64,000 nucleotides of DNA from Chlorella sorokiniana. Its lineage: Eukaryota; Chlorophyta; Trebouxiophyceae; Chlorellales; Chlorellaceae. The notes beneath the pieces were generated by a model, which saw only the letters and a program-made list of their open reading frames with translations, did no database searches and was not told where the DNA came from. The DNA lies in the NCBI GenBank assembly GCA_025917655.1, contig CP084619.1:868001-932000 (forward strand), in the 5' to 3' direction. Of this stretch, positions 12,001 to 21,058 are shown in pieces (the first letter of the stretch is position 1; the number at the start of each line of letters is the position of its first letter). Made by a program: the position numbers and the translations under genes.

Positions 12001-14729
12001 GTTTTCAGAGCAGCCTGCTAAGCGCCGCATCACCGCCGGGCAGTGCGACCGTGCCTGCCGTGGCAGCCTCGGCACCTATCACCCGGAGCGCCAGCGAACA
12101 ACATTTCTAAGCCTACCCTCCAAGCGACCAAAGCGACCGCGGCCACAGTGACTCCTTGGAACCTCCCCCCCACACACACACAGCGGCAGGAGCTTGCCTG
12201 CAGCGCTGCGCCCAGCAGCTGCTCCACCTCTTCCGCCGCCGCGGCGAAATCGCGGGCCACAAGCTGCCGCGCACGGCCCACCAGCGGCGCCTCAAACAGC
12301 AGCGGCCACAGCGGCGCGGGCGCCCCAGCGCCCACTGGCAGGCGTCGCCCCAGGTCAGCGCCGCGGGCGGCGGCTCCTCTGGAGCGGCGGCGGCAGACGG
12401 TGCGCCCGGCGAACAGGCAGCGGCGCTGCGAGTAGGAGGAGGGGAAGGGGGAGGATGGAGGCGGGCTGAGGCCAGCTCATGGGTGCAGCTCAAGTTTGAG
12501 GGCAATGGGGCAGTGAGGAACTGTACAAACTAAGCGCGGCGCAGCGCGGCGTGGCCCCCCAGCCCCCCTTGGGGGTGCCGCACCTGCCCGCCTGCAGGCG
12601 GTACACCCAGCCATCCAGCGCCGCCCGTACCGCGCCCTCCACCTGCAGCAGCCCCGCGCCGCTGCCGCAGGCGCCCAGCAGGCCACCGCCCAGCGTGCCA
12701 AGCGCGGAGGACAGGCCGTCCAGCCAGCCGGAGCACTCCAGAGCGAGCCCCCAGCGCTGAGCTCCCCCAAGCGACCGCGCACCGCCTCCAAGTGTGCCTG
12801 CCGGGAAAGGGAGTGTGTGTGTGTGTGTGTGTGTGGGGGGGGGTCCCGCAGTTCAGTGGCGGCGATGGAGGTGCCCCAAAGGACAGCAGCGGAGGTCAGG
12901 CAGCGGCGGTACTGCAAGACATGCAGGGGAAGCACGGCCCACAGGCGAAAAGGGGCGGCCCAGAGGGGGCCTTGCGCAGGGGGCGCCAACAAGCTCTTGC
13001 TCAGCGTCGCGAGCGGCGGATCAGCGCAGCAGTACAGCTTGCGGTGCAGCCCCGCCGCACCTGCCAGGCCTCCGCTTCCCGGCCCGAGTCAAACAGGAGG
13101 TCGGCGGCGGCGCCCTCGCCATCGGTCAGCGTGCGCAGCAGCAGCGGCGTGGCGCTGACGCCGGGCAGGTGGAGGAAGAGCTCGCCGCATTGCGCCACTG
13201 TGGTGCATACCTGCGCGGGATTAGTAGAGTGTGTGTGTGTGCGTGTGTGTGTGTTCGGGGGCATGGGGGGCAGCAGTGTTGTTGAGGGTCGGGGTGCAGC
13301 CACCCGCCCAGCAACTTGCATGTGACCAGCTGCAGCAGCAACGCCGGTGCCAGCCAGGCAACAGGTGGCCCCTCCGCCCAAGCACTGTCGGGACCGGGTG
13401 AGGCACAGCAGGGCGAGCAGGGGGCAGCAGCTGCGAGCAGACCAGGGAAGCTGGCAGTGGGGGCCCGCACCATGGCCGCCACGTCAGACAGGATGCAGGC
13501 CAGGCTGTCGAGGTCGGTGTCGGCGGCGGTGGCAGCGGCGGTGGAGAGGCACTGCATGATGTAGGCCTGGCGGGCCGCCAGGAAGGCCTTGAGCACCTGC
13601 CGAGAAGGTGTGGAGGGGCAGGGGGTGTGGGGGTTGGGGGTGCGGGAGAACAGGAGCAAGCAGGAATCGCACATAACACGACGACGTGGCTCTGGTGCTG
13701 ACTCATGGCGCAGCGCAGTGCAGGGGAGCTGGTCAGCCTGGCAGCATGGCCATCAAGCGAAGCTAGCAGGCTGTGCAGTGCAGCGACAGAGGCAGCCCAC
13801 CTCCGCGCCATCCAGGGCTTGAGCAGCGCCAGCGCGGCCAGCGCGGCGGCGGCCTGCCCCGCGTCCAGCTCGCCCGCAGCTGCCAGCCAGCCGGCCGCCG
13901 CGTCGGCCACCTGCCCCCGCAGCTTCTTCACCAGCGGCCACTGGTGCTGCAGCAGCGGGAAGCGCTGCGCCACGGCCTTGGCGGCGCCGGCGCCCAGCAG
14001 GCGGTACGCCTCCGCCGCACGTACGTACCGCCGGGCTGCCTCCAGGAAATCGCTGCCATCCAGGCAGCCGTAGATTGTTTCCGGGGTGTCCACCAGGTAT
14101 TTGATCCGGCTGCCCAGGGCGTACAGACGGTCGTAGGAGGAGGCGGCGGCGGGCTCCGCGGCGGCGGCCGCGGCGCCGCCAGCGCCCGCCGCCAGCTCGC
14201 CGAGCCCCCGCTGCAGCGCCGCCGTCAGGTCAACCAGGCGGCGGCAGGAGCGCGAGATGTCGATGATGGTGTCCGCACTGGAGATCAGGTCCCTGCGTCA
14301 GACAGGAAACACGAACAGCGCAGGAATGAGTGCAGCCACAAAGAAGCGCAGCCACGGCGAGCACCCGCGACGCCCTGCTTGCCACCGCCGCACTGCCCTC
14401 ACCTGTACGAGTCGCCGACCACCTGCCGCAGCTGCTGCTTCTTCTCCTCAACCTCGCGTCGAGTGCGGGCCTCCACCTGCGCAGCAGCAAGGTGCTACAG
14501 GGGTTTGGCAGGGCGGCGACAGGCAGGTGGCGGGCAGGGGCGGAAGTCGCCACCGCTTGTTGGGTGAGGCCCGGGCGCTGGACGGTTGCCCATCAATGCC
14601 GTCAGCGGGCATGATGGACAAAGCAATCAAGTGGAGAAAAGGGGAACGAGCCACGATCACACTGAAAGTTAGTACCTCGCGCACTGCAGCGATCGGCTGC
14701 TGCTGGAACAGCTTTTCGACATCTGTCAT
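9073..14729 (-). CDS. COG1: Conserved oligomeric Golgi complex subunit 1 (COG1)
   Basis: COG1 is a lobe A subunit of the COG tether, which captures recycling vesicles at the Golgi. The ATG at 14729 opens MTDVEKLFQQQPIAAVRE, followed by EARTRREVEEKKQQLRQVVG and the Vps51-type helix SSADTIIDISRSC. Later exons keep the plant COG1 order: TPETIYGCLDG (start of a long helical exon, about 14292-13700), CGELFLHLPGVSATPLL (about 13200), SAPAGWLDGLSSALG (12700), LRAWEETVV (11060), SEKGVLQLLLDTRF (10450), RLDPIDWATYEPYL (9960) and FSYLPVSAP (9490), ending GGLLSSLTRGFNK at 9073. First junctions by phase: 14729-14676, 14476-14403, then from 14292. Alanine- and glycine-rich inserts lengthen it. Several exons switch frame without a clear intron, probably small sequence errors. 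It is divergent from RPN10. Confidence 0.88.
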
Positions 14730-15089
14730 CTTGTAGGACTAGCTAAACAGACAAACTCGACCTAGGTGCGTCCCATGGTGCTGCTAACAGCCGTTCTTCA
14801 AGCTGTAGCAACGCCTGGTATGCTAGGAAAGGTGATGGTCTAGGACTGAAGCGATCGTAGCCCCATGGAAACCCCGTGTACCGTGTACTTGGTATGTACC
14901 TCGAGGGTCTGGTTCGGCATGGTCTGGGCGACTTGAGAGGCTGTCAATGTGTGCAACTCTTGTTGGACCTAACGGGCCAGCTTCAGTAACACCCTAGGAA
15001 GGCCCAGTGGCCCAGTGACCTGAATAGTTGTTCACAGCTGCTTGTTTGATTCGTCCCGGCGTTGATAATCGATCCACGAATCTGTCGGG
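14730..15089. promoter_or_regulatory. Divergent intergenic region between COG1 and RPN10
   Basis: About 360 bases between two divergent starts, clearly lower in GC than the genes. It must hold both promoters and the 5' leaders. No TATA box or repeated motif stands out. Confidence 0.4.
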
Positions 15090-17678
15090 ATGGTGAGAAT
15101 GAAAGAGCAGCAGCCGATCGACACACTCCCTGGACCGATCGCTGCTCTCGCGGCCCGTGGCTCCCCACGCTCTTCGCCACCACACTCCCCTGAATCAGGC
15201 GTCTGTGCTGCGCCGCAAGGCCTCAATCATTCGCCGCCCGCTCCCTCACCGCCTGCCCCGCCCGCTCTGCGCAGGAGGCCACCGTGGTGTGTGTGGACAA
15301 CAGCGAGTTCACACGCAACGGCGATTACGCGCCCACGCGCTTTCAGGCGCAGGCGGACGCAGTTAACCTGCTGGCGGGGGCCAAGACGCAGCACCACCCT
15401 GAGAACACAGTGGGGGTGCTGACCATGGCGGGCAAGACGCCGCAGGTGGGGGCCCGCGTTCATCGTTCAGCCCTCCCCCTCAACCCCACCTGCCGTATCA
15501 GCAGACGGCAGTGCAGCGCCAACCCCGTTTGTCTCTGCGTCCAAGCCGGCTGCCAACACAACCGGCGCCAGTGCTGGTCCTGTATACCGGCAGAGCCGCC
15601 ATGTGTTGTGCACCACCCTGCCTGCTGCAGCCCACCCCCGCTGTCCCTGGCCCCCTTGTGCAGGTGCTCGTCACGCCCACCCCCGACCTGGGCAAGGTGC
15701 TGAACGCGATGCAGGAGATGCGCATCGAGGGCGACGTCAACCTGGCCACGTCGGTGCAGATTGCGCAGCTGGCGCTGAAGCACCGCCAGAACAAGAACCA
15801 GCGCCAGCGCGTCGTCATCTTTGTGGGCAGCCCCATCGCCGAGGACAAGGCAAGCCTGCTGGTGTCGTGCTTGTGCCGGGGCCGGGACGGGTTGTTTGGA
15901 ATGTCAGTGCTGGCGGCGCTGCTGCCATTGTTGGCCCCGCGATCCCCAGGCATGGCTGTACCCACCCCCGCTCTTGCCTCCCCAGCCCATCCGGCCACGC
16001 CCTGCCTCGGGCTCCCCTGCCCCTCCTTGCCCCGCTGCTCATTGCGCCGCCTGCTGTACGACACGTTCGCCACCGCAGGACTCGCTGGTCAAGATTGCCA
16101 AGAAGCTGAAGAAGAACAACGTGGCGGTGGATGTGGTGAGCTTTGGGTCGGAGGAGGCCAACGGCGAAAAGCTGGAGGCCTTCCACGCCGCCGTCAACTC
16201 CAACGACAACTCCCACCTGGTCACCGTGCCCCCGGCACCATCCTCAGCGACATGCTCTTCGGCACACCCATCTTCATGGAGGAGGGGGCCGGCGGCGGCG
16301 GCGGCGAAGACGGCGGCGAAGACGGCGCCCGGCCGCGCCCGCAGTGAGCCCCGCAGCCGGGGCCGGCGCCAGGGAGGGACAGCGTGTGGTGTGTGCGTGC
16401 ACCGAATCAGCGCGTGTGGGGCTGCCTGAGGGCCTGCCTAGGCCCGGCAGTCGCCATGGCCGGCGTGGTGGCTACAGCGCAGCTGCCGCCGCGCCGGGCG
16501 CCGCCGCCGAGCTGGGTGCACCTCCGCGCACCTCCGCGTTGATGTCTCACCCGCTGTGTGTGTTTGTTCCTTTCCTGGACAGGCAATGTTGTGGACGGCT
16601 TCGACTACGGGGAGCTGGGGGTGGACCCCACCCTGGACCCAGAGCTGGTGCGCGAGGGGCCAGCCTGACCCCGCGCTGGCACGCTGTGGCCGCACCGACG
16701 CGCCGCGTGGCTGGCAGCGGGCACTCCCCTGTGCCTGCCCAGTGGCTTCCTGCTCTGTCGGCGAGATGTGCCAGGCGGATGTGCCACGCGTGCAGCCGTG
16801 CATGCTTGTGACAGCTGCGCTGCCGCCTCCGCCCCCTTCCTCTGCCCCACAGGCCTTGGCCCTGCGGGTTTCCATGGAAGAGGAGCGGGCCAGGCAGGCG
16901 GCCGCCAGCGCCGCAGCGCAGCAGGCCGGCGGCGAGGCGGCGCCTGGCGGCGAGGCGGCGCTTGCCGACGCGCCGGGTGCGCTTGCGATTGCCGCCGCCG
17001 CCGCCGCTGGTGATGTGCATGGCCGCTGCTGGACCCAGCTGCACTGCACATCTCTGGGGCCTGCCATTCCGCCCTAGCCTCCCATCCACCCGCCCCGCCT
17101 CCTCGCCTGTTGCACGACAGCATGCCGCGCTACAGCTCGCATCCCTCCAGCGCCTCTCAAGCCCTCTTAAAGCATGCTCAGCCACGGAATGAGGGTTGTG
17201 CTGCGCAGGCGGCGAGGAGGCGGAGGGCATGGCCCTGGACGGGCTGGACGACGACGCGCTGCTGCAGCAGGCGCTGGCGCTGTCGCTGCAGCAGGGGGAG
17301 GGGCAGGCCACGCCCGCCCCGCGGCAGGTGGGCTGCCCCCGCCCTGCGTGCTTACGGAGGTGCAAGCGCGCGTGCGGGGAGCGGCCATGGATGCGCAGAT
17401 GGAGTTGGCTGTGACCTCAGGTGACGGCCGTCGAAGCCCTTTGCCCCCTCCCCCGGCAGGCGTGGCGCCCACCCCCGCAGCGCCCACCAAGCCCGCGGCA
17501 GCCAGCGAAGCCGCCGCGGGGCGCCCGCCTCCGCCCCAACCCCAGCCCCGATGCCAGCATGCCCACTGGCGCTGACGAGGCGATGGCTGAGCTGGAGGAT
17601 GACCCGGAGCTGGCGCTGGCGCTGCAGATGTCGATGCAGGAGCAGGACGGGGGGGAGGGCGGCGAGAAGAAGGAGTGA
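15090..17678 (+). CDS. RPN10: 26S proteasome regulatory subunit RPN10 (ubiquitin receptor)
   Basis: RPN10 binds polyubiquitin on the 19S regulatory particle. The N-terminal VWA domain is plain: [49 protein letters not shown], then [10 protein letters not shown] and [15 protein letters not shown]. Three ubiquitin-interacting motifs follow: [27 protein letters not shown] and [14 protein letters not shown]. Family proteins start MxLEAT, which here requires a first coding exon of only the ATG (15090-15092), joined to GAG at 15275. Other exons: 15275-15445, 15664-15849 (GC donor), 16079 to about 16340, 16583-16647, 16853-17009, 17209-17327 and 17460-17678. In exon 4 the C run at 16229-16233 seems one base short ([13 protein letters not shown] continues in another frame), probably a sequencing loss. 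Confidence 0.93.
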
Positions 17679-17742
17679 GCGGCTCCAGCGCCATGCTGGC
17701 ACCATGCTCCTGCCAGGGACAGGGCGCCAGACCTCTCCCAAA

Positions 17743-17960
17743 AGGGCTGGCCGCTCCTTGTGCTGGAGCGTCCCAGTCCCGCCAGCCTCGAAACAGGAGA
17801 CGGCTTCGATTGTAATGCGCCTGAAGCCTTTTTAGATGTTACACACGGCTGGCAGGCGGCCCGCGTCCAGGATATTTAGCAACAGTATGCCGAGAACCTG
17901 GGGCTTCAATGCTAGTTTCCCCAAGCCACTGCCCCGGGCGAGGATTTTGGCTTTGCCAGG
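17743..17960. repeat. First copy of the duplicated 3'-flank element
   Basis: This non-coding stretch recurs at 19203-19500 and, more diverged, at 20877-21060. Shared landmarks are GGGCTGGCCGCTC, 'cttcgattgtaatg', 'acacacggctggc' and 'gagaacctggggcttc'. It carries TGTAA on the plus strand (17811-17815) and on the minus strand (17843-17839). It follows RPN10 directly but elsewhere lies downstream of the small MG-family genes, so it may be all that remains of an earlier lost copy. Confidence 0.75.
17811..17815 (+). terminator. TGTAA poly(A) signal used by RPN10
   Basis: TGTAA lies 133 bases after the RPN10 stop. The same base context recurs at 19278-19282, after the first MG-family gene. Confidence 0.5.
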
Positions 17961-18389
17961 TTTAGGGTTTAGGAAAGGGTAGAACATTGTGTGTGTGTGT
18001 GTGTGTGTGGGGGGGCGGCGGGCGCAAGGACGTGCAGGTGGTGAAGGTTGGCACTACGCCCAGCAGGACAGAAGGGTGTGATTAAAGTGCCCACTCCACG
18101 GCTGCTGGGTCCAGTGCGCCCCAGCTTAATTTTCGTCTCGCATATTGTTCGGCAAGCAGCCTGGGTAGCACTTCACTGTCGACAAACACACTGTTGTTGC
18201 AAAGCAGCCTGGTGTCCTCATTCCGTGGCCATGTTAAGCCGTTGTCCTGTCGAAGCCTCACGACCCGCGCGCTTGCTGCAACAGCTTAGGCACAGTGCCC
18301 TCCCTTCGACAGCAGCGGACGCGGGTGCGGCGCTGGGTTCTCTGCCCTCCCCTCTTGCCGCAGCACGGTGTCTCTGGAGCCGCCGCTGG
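17939..18389 (+). repeat. 5'-flank unit of MG-family copy 1
   Basis: The unit starts 'gaggattttggctttgcc', includes a (GT)n tract and a short TTTAGGG-like run, and recurs at 19617-20069 before copy 2 at roughly 94% identity over its central 150 bases (hand comparison). A broken partial copy lies at about 19477-19610. It probably holds the promoter and leader of the following small gene. Confidence 0.75.
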
Positions 18390-19121
18390 ATGGGCTCGCA
18401 GCAAAGCTTGCCGCGTGACGAAGCAGAGCAGTACGCTTTGGTGAAATCATGGCTGACACAAACAAACACGAGGCTGGACTTGTTTGAGTCCCAAGGAAAA
18501 CCGGTCGACTCACCCGAGTATAAAGAGGCCTTAGAGTACTACGCTCAGGTACAGAGAGCAAGATGGGCGTGGCGAAGGCGTGAATGTGAGCGCTGCGACA
18601 GCTTGTGCGCTGGGTGTTGACTGCCACATGGCCTTCTGAACAGTGCAGCCATGGCCTTGCTAATCTGCTGAGTTTGTGGCGGTTGACCGTCTTAGCAGCA
18701 GTCCCGCGCTGCTGATCTGCCTGCGCAGACTGCTTTCTTATGGGCACACGGCCCCTGCCAGAGCAGCCGCCGCCTTTAACAGAGCCACCATGGCTGGGTG
18801 AGTGCGCGCAACGCTGCCAGACCGCCTGTTGCCTTCCATACGGCCCTGCCCACTTCGCGGCGCCAACCAGTAAACCCCACTGCTTCAATTCTTCTTCCCT
18901 TGGCTTGCTGTGCAGTTTGCAAAGCTGATGCGTCCACACAGGCGAAAGGAGTTGGCGAGGCACCATCGACGCCGCTGAGCGCAGGCAGCGTGGGCTGTGC
19001 TGAAATACAGCCTCCATCCATCCGTCAGCGCCGCGGTGTGCTGAGCGGCAGCACCGGGACCTGTGGCGACGCTGGGGGCAGTGAAGTACAGCGGCTGCTG
19101 CCCCATGAGCGTGCAGGGTAG
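18390..19121 (+). CDS. Unknown small protein, MGxQxSLP family, copy 1
   Basis: I do not recognise this gene. Three exons, 18390-18585, 18729-18797 and 18916-19121, join in phase (1, 1) to give 156 residues. Donors are consensus (GTGAGC after the first, GTGAGT after the second). The protein starts MGSQQSLPRDE and continues with a charged, Tyr/Trp-rich first exon ending WAWRRRE. The 69-base second exon encodes FLMGTRPLPEQ...EPPWLG, and the third is Ser/Gly-rich, ending EVQRLLPHERAG. Gly2 and Ser6 fit an N-myristoylation site, and there is no signal peptide or membrane segment. The frame stays open upstream, but the other two copies do not support an earlier start. The two other loci with the same exon plan make a real gene likely; the function is unknown. 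Confidence 0.72.
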
Positions 19122-20069
19122 AGTGTTGTTCGTTTGTCAGCAGCAGGCGCAATACTGCAAGAAGCGGCGGCGGCATGCCCCGATGAATTCCGCACTCCTG
19201 TAGGGCTGGCCGCTCTCATGTGCTGGAGAGCGCTGTTGCCCATTTCCGCCAGCCTTGGGTGCGAAGCCAGCTTCGATTGTAATGCCGCCTGAAGCCTGTT
19301 CTGGCAGTCGGCCTGTGTCCAGGAGGACACGTTATGCCGAGAACCTGGGGCTTCCAATGCTAGTTTGCCCAAGCCACTGCCCCGGGCGCACAGCGAGGGC
19401 GGTGGAGCTGTTTGCGTCGCCCGATCGGAGATATGGGGCCGCCGCGGGGGCCCCATAGTGCATTTGTCCCAAGGATTTCGGCTTGCCAGGTTTAATGTGC
19501 CTTTGACAGGCGCCGGGAGGAGAGGGTAGAACATTGGGGGGGGCCGAAGGATGTGCAGCCAAGGCAGGTGGTGATGGTTGGCACTACGCCCAGCAGGACA
19601 GAAGGTCCCACTCGACGAGGATTTTGGCTTTGCCAGGTTTAGGGTTTAGGAAAGGGTAGAACATTGTGTGTGTGTGTGTGTGTGTGGGGGGCGCGGCGGG
19701 CGCAAGGACGTGCAGGTGGTGAAGGTTGGCACTACGCCCAGCAGGACAGAAGGGTGTGATTAAAGTGCCCACTCGACGGCTGCTGGGTCCAGTGCGCCCC
19801 CGCTTGATTTTCGTCCCGCATATTGTTCCGCAAGTAGCCTGGGTAGCACTTCACTGTCAACAAACACACTGTGTGTTGTTGCAAAGCAGCCTGGTGTCCG
19901 CATTCCGTGGCCATATTAAGCCGTAACTGGTGCAAGACACAACCCGCGCGCTTGCTGCAACGGCTCACGCATAGTGCAGTGCCTACGATAGCAGCCGACG
20001 CAAGTGCGGCGCTGGGTCCTATTCCCTCCCCGTCTTGCCGTAGCAGGTCGTCTCTCGAGCCGCTGTCGG
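19122..20069 (+). repeat. Nested repeats between MG-family copies 1 and 2
   Basis: No gene is seen apart from flank repeats. 19203-19500 is a second 3'-flank element with a TGTAA at 19278-19282 and an extra insert near 19390-19460. About 19477-19610 is a degraded piece of the 5'-flank unit, and 19617-20069 is the intact 5'-flank unit of copy 2. The order (3' flank, partial 5' flank, full 5' flank) points to at least two unequal duplication events. Confidence 0.7.
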
Positions 20070-20795
20070 ATGGGCTTGCAGTACAGTTTGCCGCGTGATG
20101 AATCATACCAGTTCAGTGTGGTAAACTCACGGTGCATAGCAGCAGAGGCGAGGTTGCACTTGCTCAAGTCCCAAGGAAAAACGGGCGACTCGCCCGAACT
20201 CACAGAGGCCCTTGAGTACTATATTCAGGCGGTGACAGCAAGACAGGAGTGGGAAAAGCGTGAACGTGAGTGCTGCGACTGCGTATGCGCTGGGTGATGA
20301 CTGCCTCTTGGGTCTCTGAACAGTGCTGCGATGGCCTGCTTGCTTTGCTGTGTTTGTGGCTGCTGACCGTCTAAGCGGCAGCTCCATGTTGGTAATTCGC
20401 ATGTACAGTCAGTTTCGTAACGGGCGCACGACCCCTGCCAGAGCGGCCGCCGCCTTTGGCAGAACCGCCATGGCTGGGTGAGTGTGCGCAGTGCTGTAGA
20501 CAGCCTGTGTTCTTCCCATACGGCCCTGCCCGCTGCGCTTTGCCAACCAGTCAATCCAACTGCTTCAGTTCTTCTTCCCTTGGCTTGCTCTGCAGTTTGC
20601 AGAGCTGATGCGTCCACACAGGCGAAAGGAGTTGGCGAGGCACCATCAACGCCGCTGAGCGCAGGCAGCGCAGGCTCTGCTGCACAACGGCCTGCATTTA
20701 GCCGCCAGCGCCGCGGTGTGCTGAGCGGCAGCACCGACGCTGGCGACGCTGAGGGCTTTACACGGCCGCTGCTGCTCCATGATTATGGAGAGTAG
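20070..20795 (+). CDS. Unknown small protein, MGxQxSLP family, copy 2
   Basis: Tandem paralogue of the gene at 18390. The exons 20070-20265, 20409-20477 and 20596-20795 give 154 residues. The first two exons (196 and 69 bases) and both introns (143 and 118 bases) equal those of copy 1 in length. The protein starts MGLQYSLPRDES; exon 1 keeps SQGK, DSPE and EALEYY but otherwise differs at about half the residues. Exon 2 encodes FVTGARPLPER...EPPWLG. Exon 3 starts almost identical to copy 1 (ADASTQAKGVGEAPSTPLSA) and ends RPLLLHDYGE. Donors are GTGAGT at both introns. Intact frame, exact exon lengths and mainly amino-acid-changing differences all argue for a working gene. Function unknown. Confidence 0.72.
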
Positions 20796-21058
20796 TAGGC
20801 GGGTTGTTCGTCGGCAGCAGACACGACCGGCAAGAAGCGGCGGCGGCATGCCCCCACTGAAATCCTCCCTACTGTGGGGCTGGCCGCTCTAATGTGCTGG
20901 AGAGCGCTGCCGCCCGGCCCCGCAAGCCTCGGAAAAGGAGACAGCTTTAATTTCATTGCAGCCTGAAGCTGTTCGTATCTTACACACGGCTGGCGCTGGC
21001 AGCCCGCCTGCAGGCATGGCAGCCGCGGCGTGCTAGAGCTCTTGGGCGTCAACGCTAG
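20796..21058. repeat. Third, diverged 3'-flank element
   Basis: From 20877 this matches the 3'-flank element at 17743 and 19203, but the plus-strand TGTAA has decayed. The minus-strand TGTAA (20984-20980) remains, 75 bases beyond the stop of the minus-strand TBC gene, and probably serves it. Confidence 0.6.

Noticed and set aside
17960-17975. TTTAGGG-like run as an interstitial telomere (also near 19640)
   Set aside because: Fewer than two full units, and it is copied as part of the duplicated flank.
18048-18389. In-frame extension upstream of the first MG-family gene
   Set aside because: It begins without an ATG, and in copy 2 the matching DNA is interrupted by stops and frame changes, so it is better read as leader sequence.
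17939-20069. Repeat block as a transposable element
   Set aside because: No terminal inverted repeats, no target-site duplication and no transposase or reverse transcriptase. The repeated units contain intron-bearing genes, which fits segmental tandem duplication.
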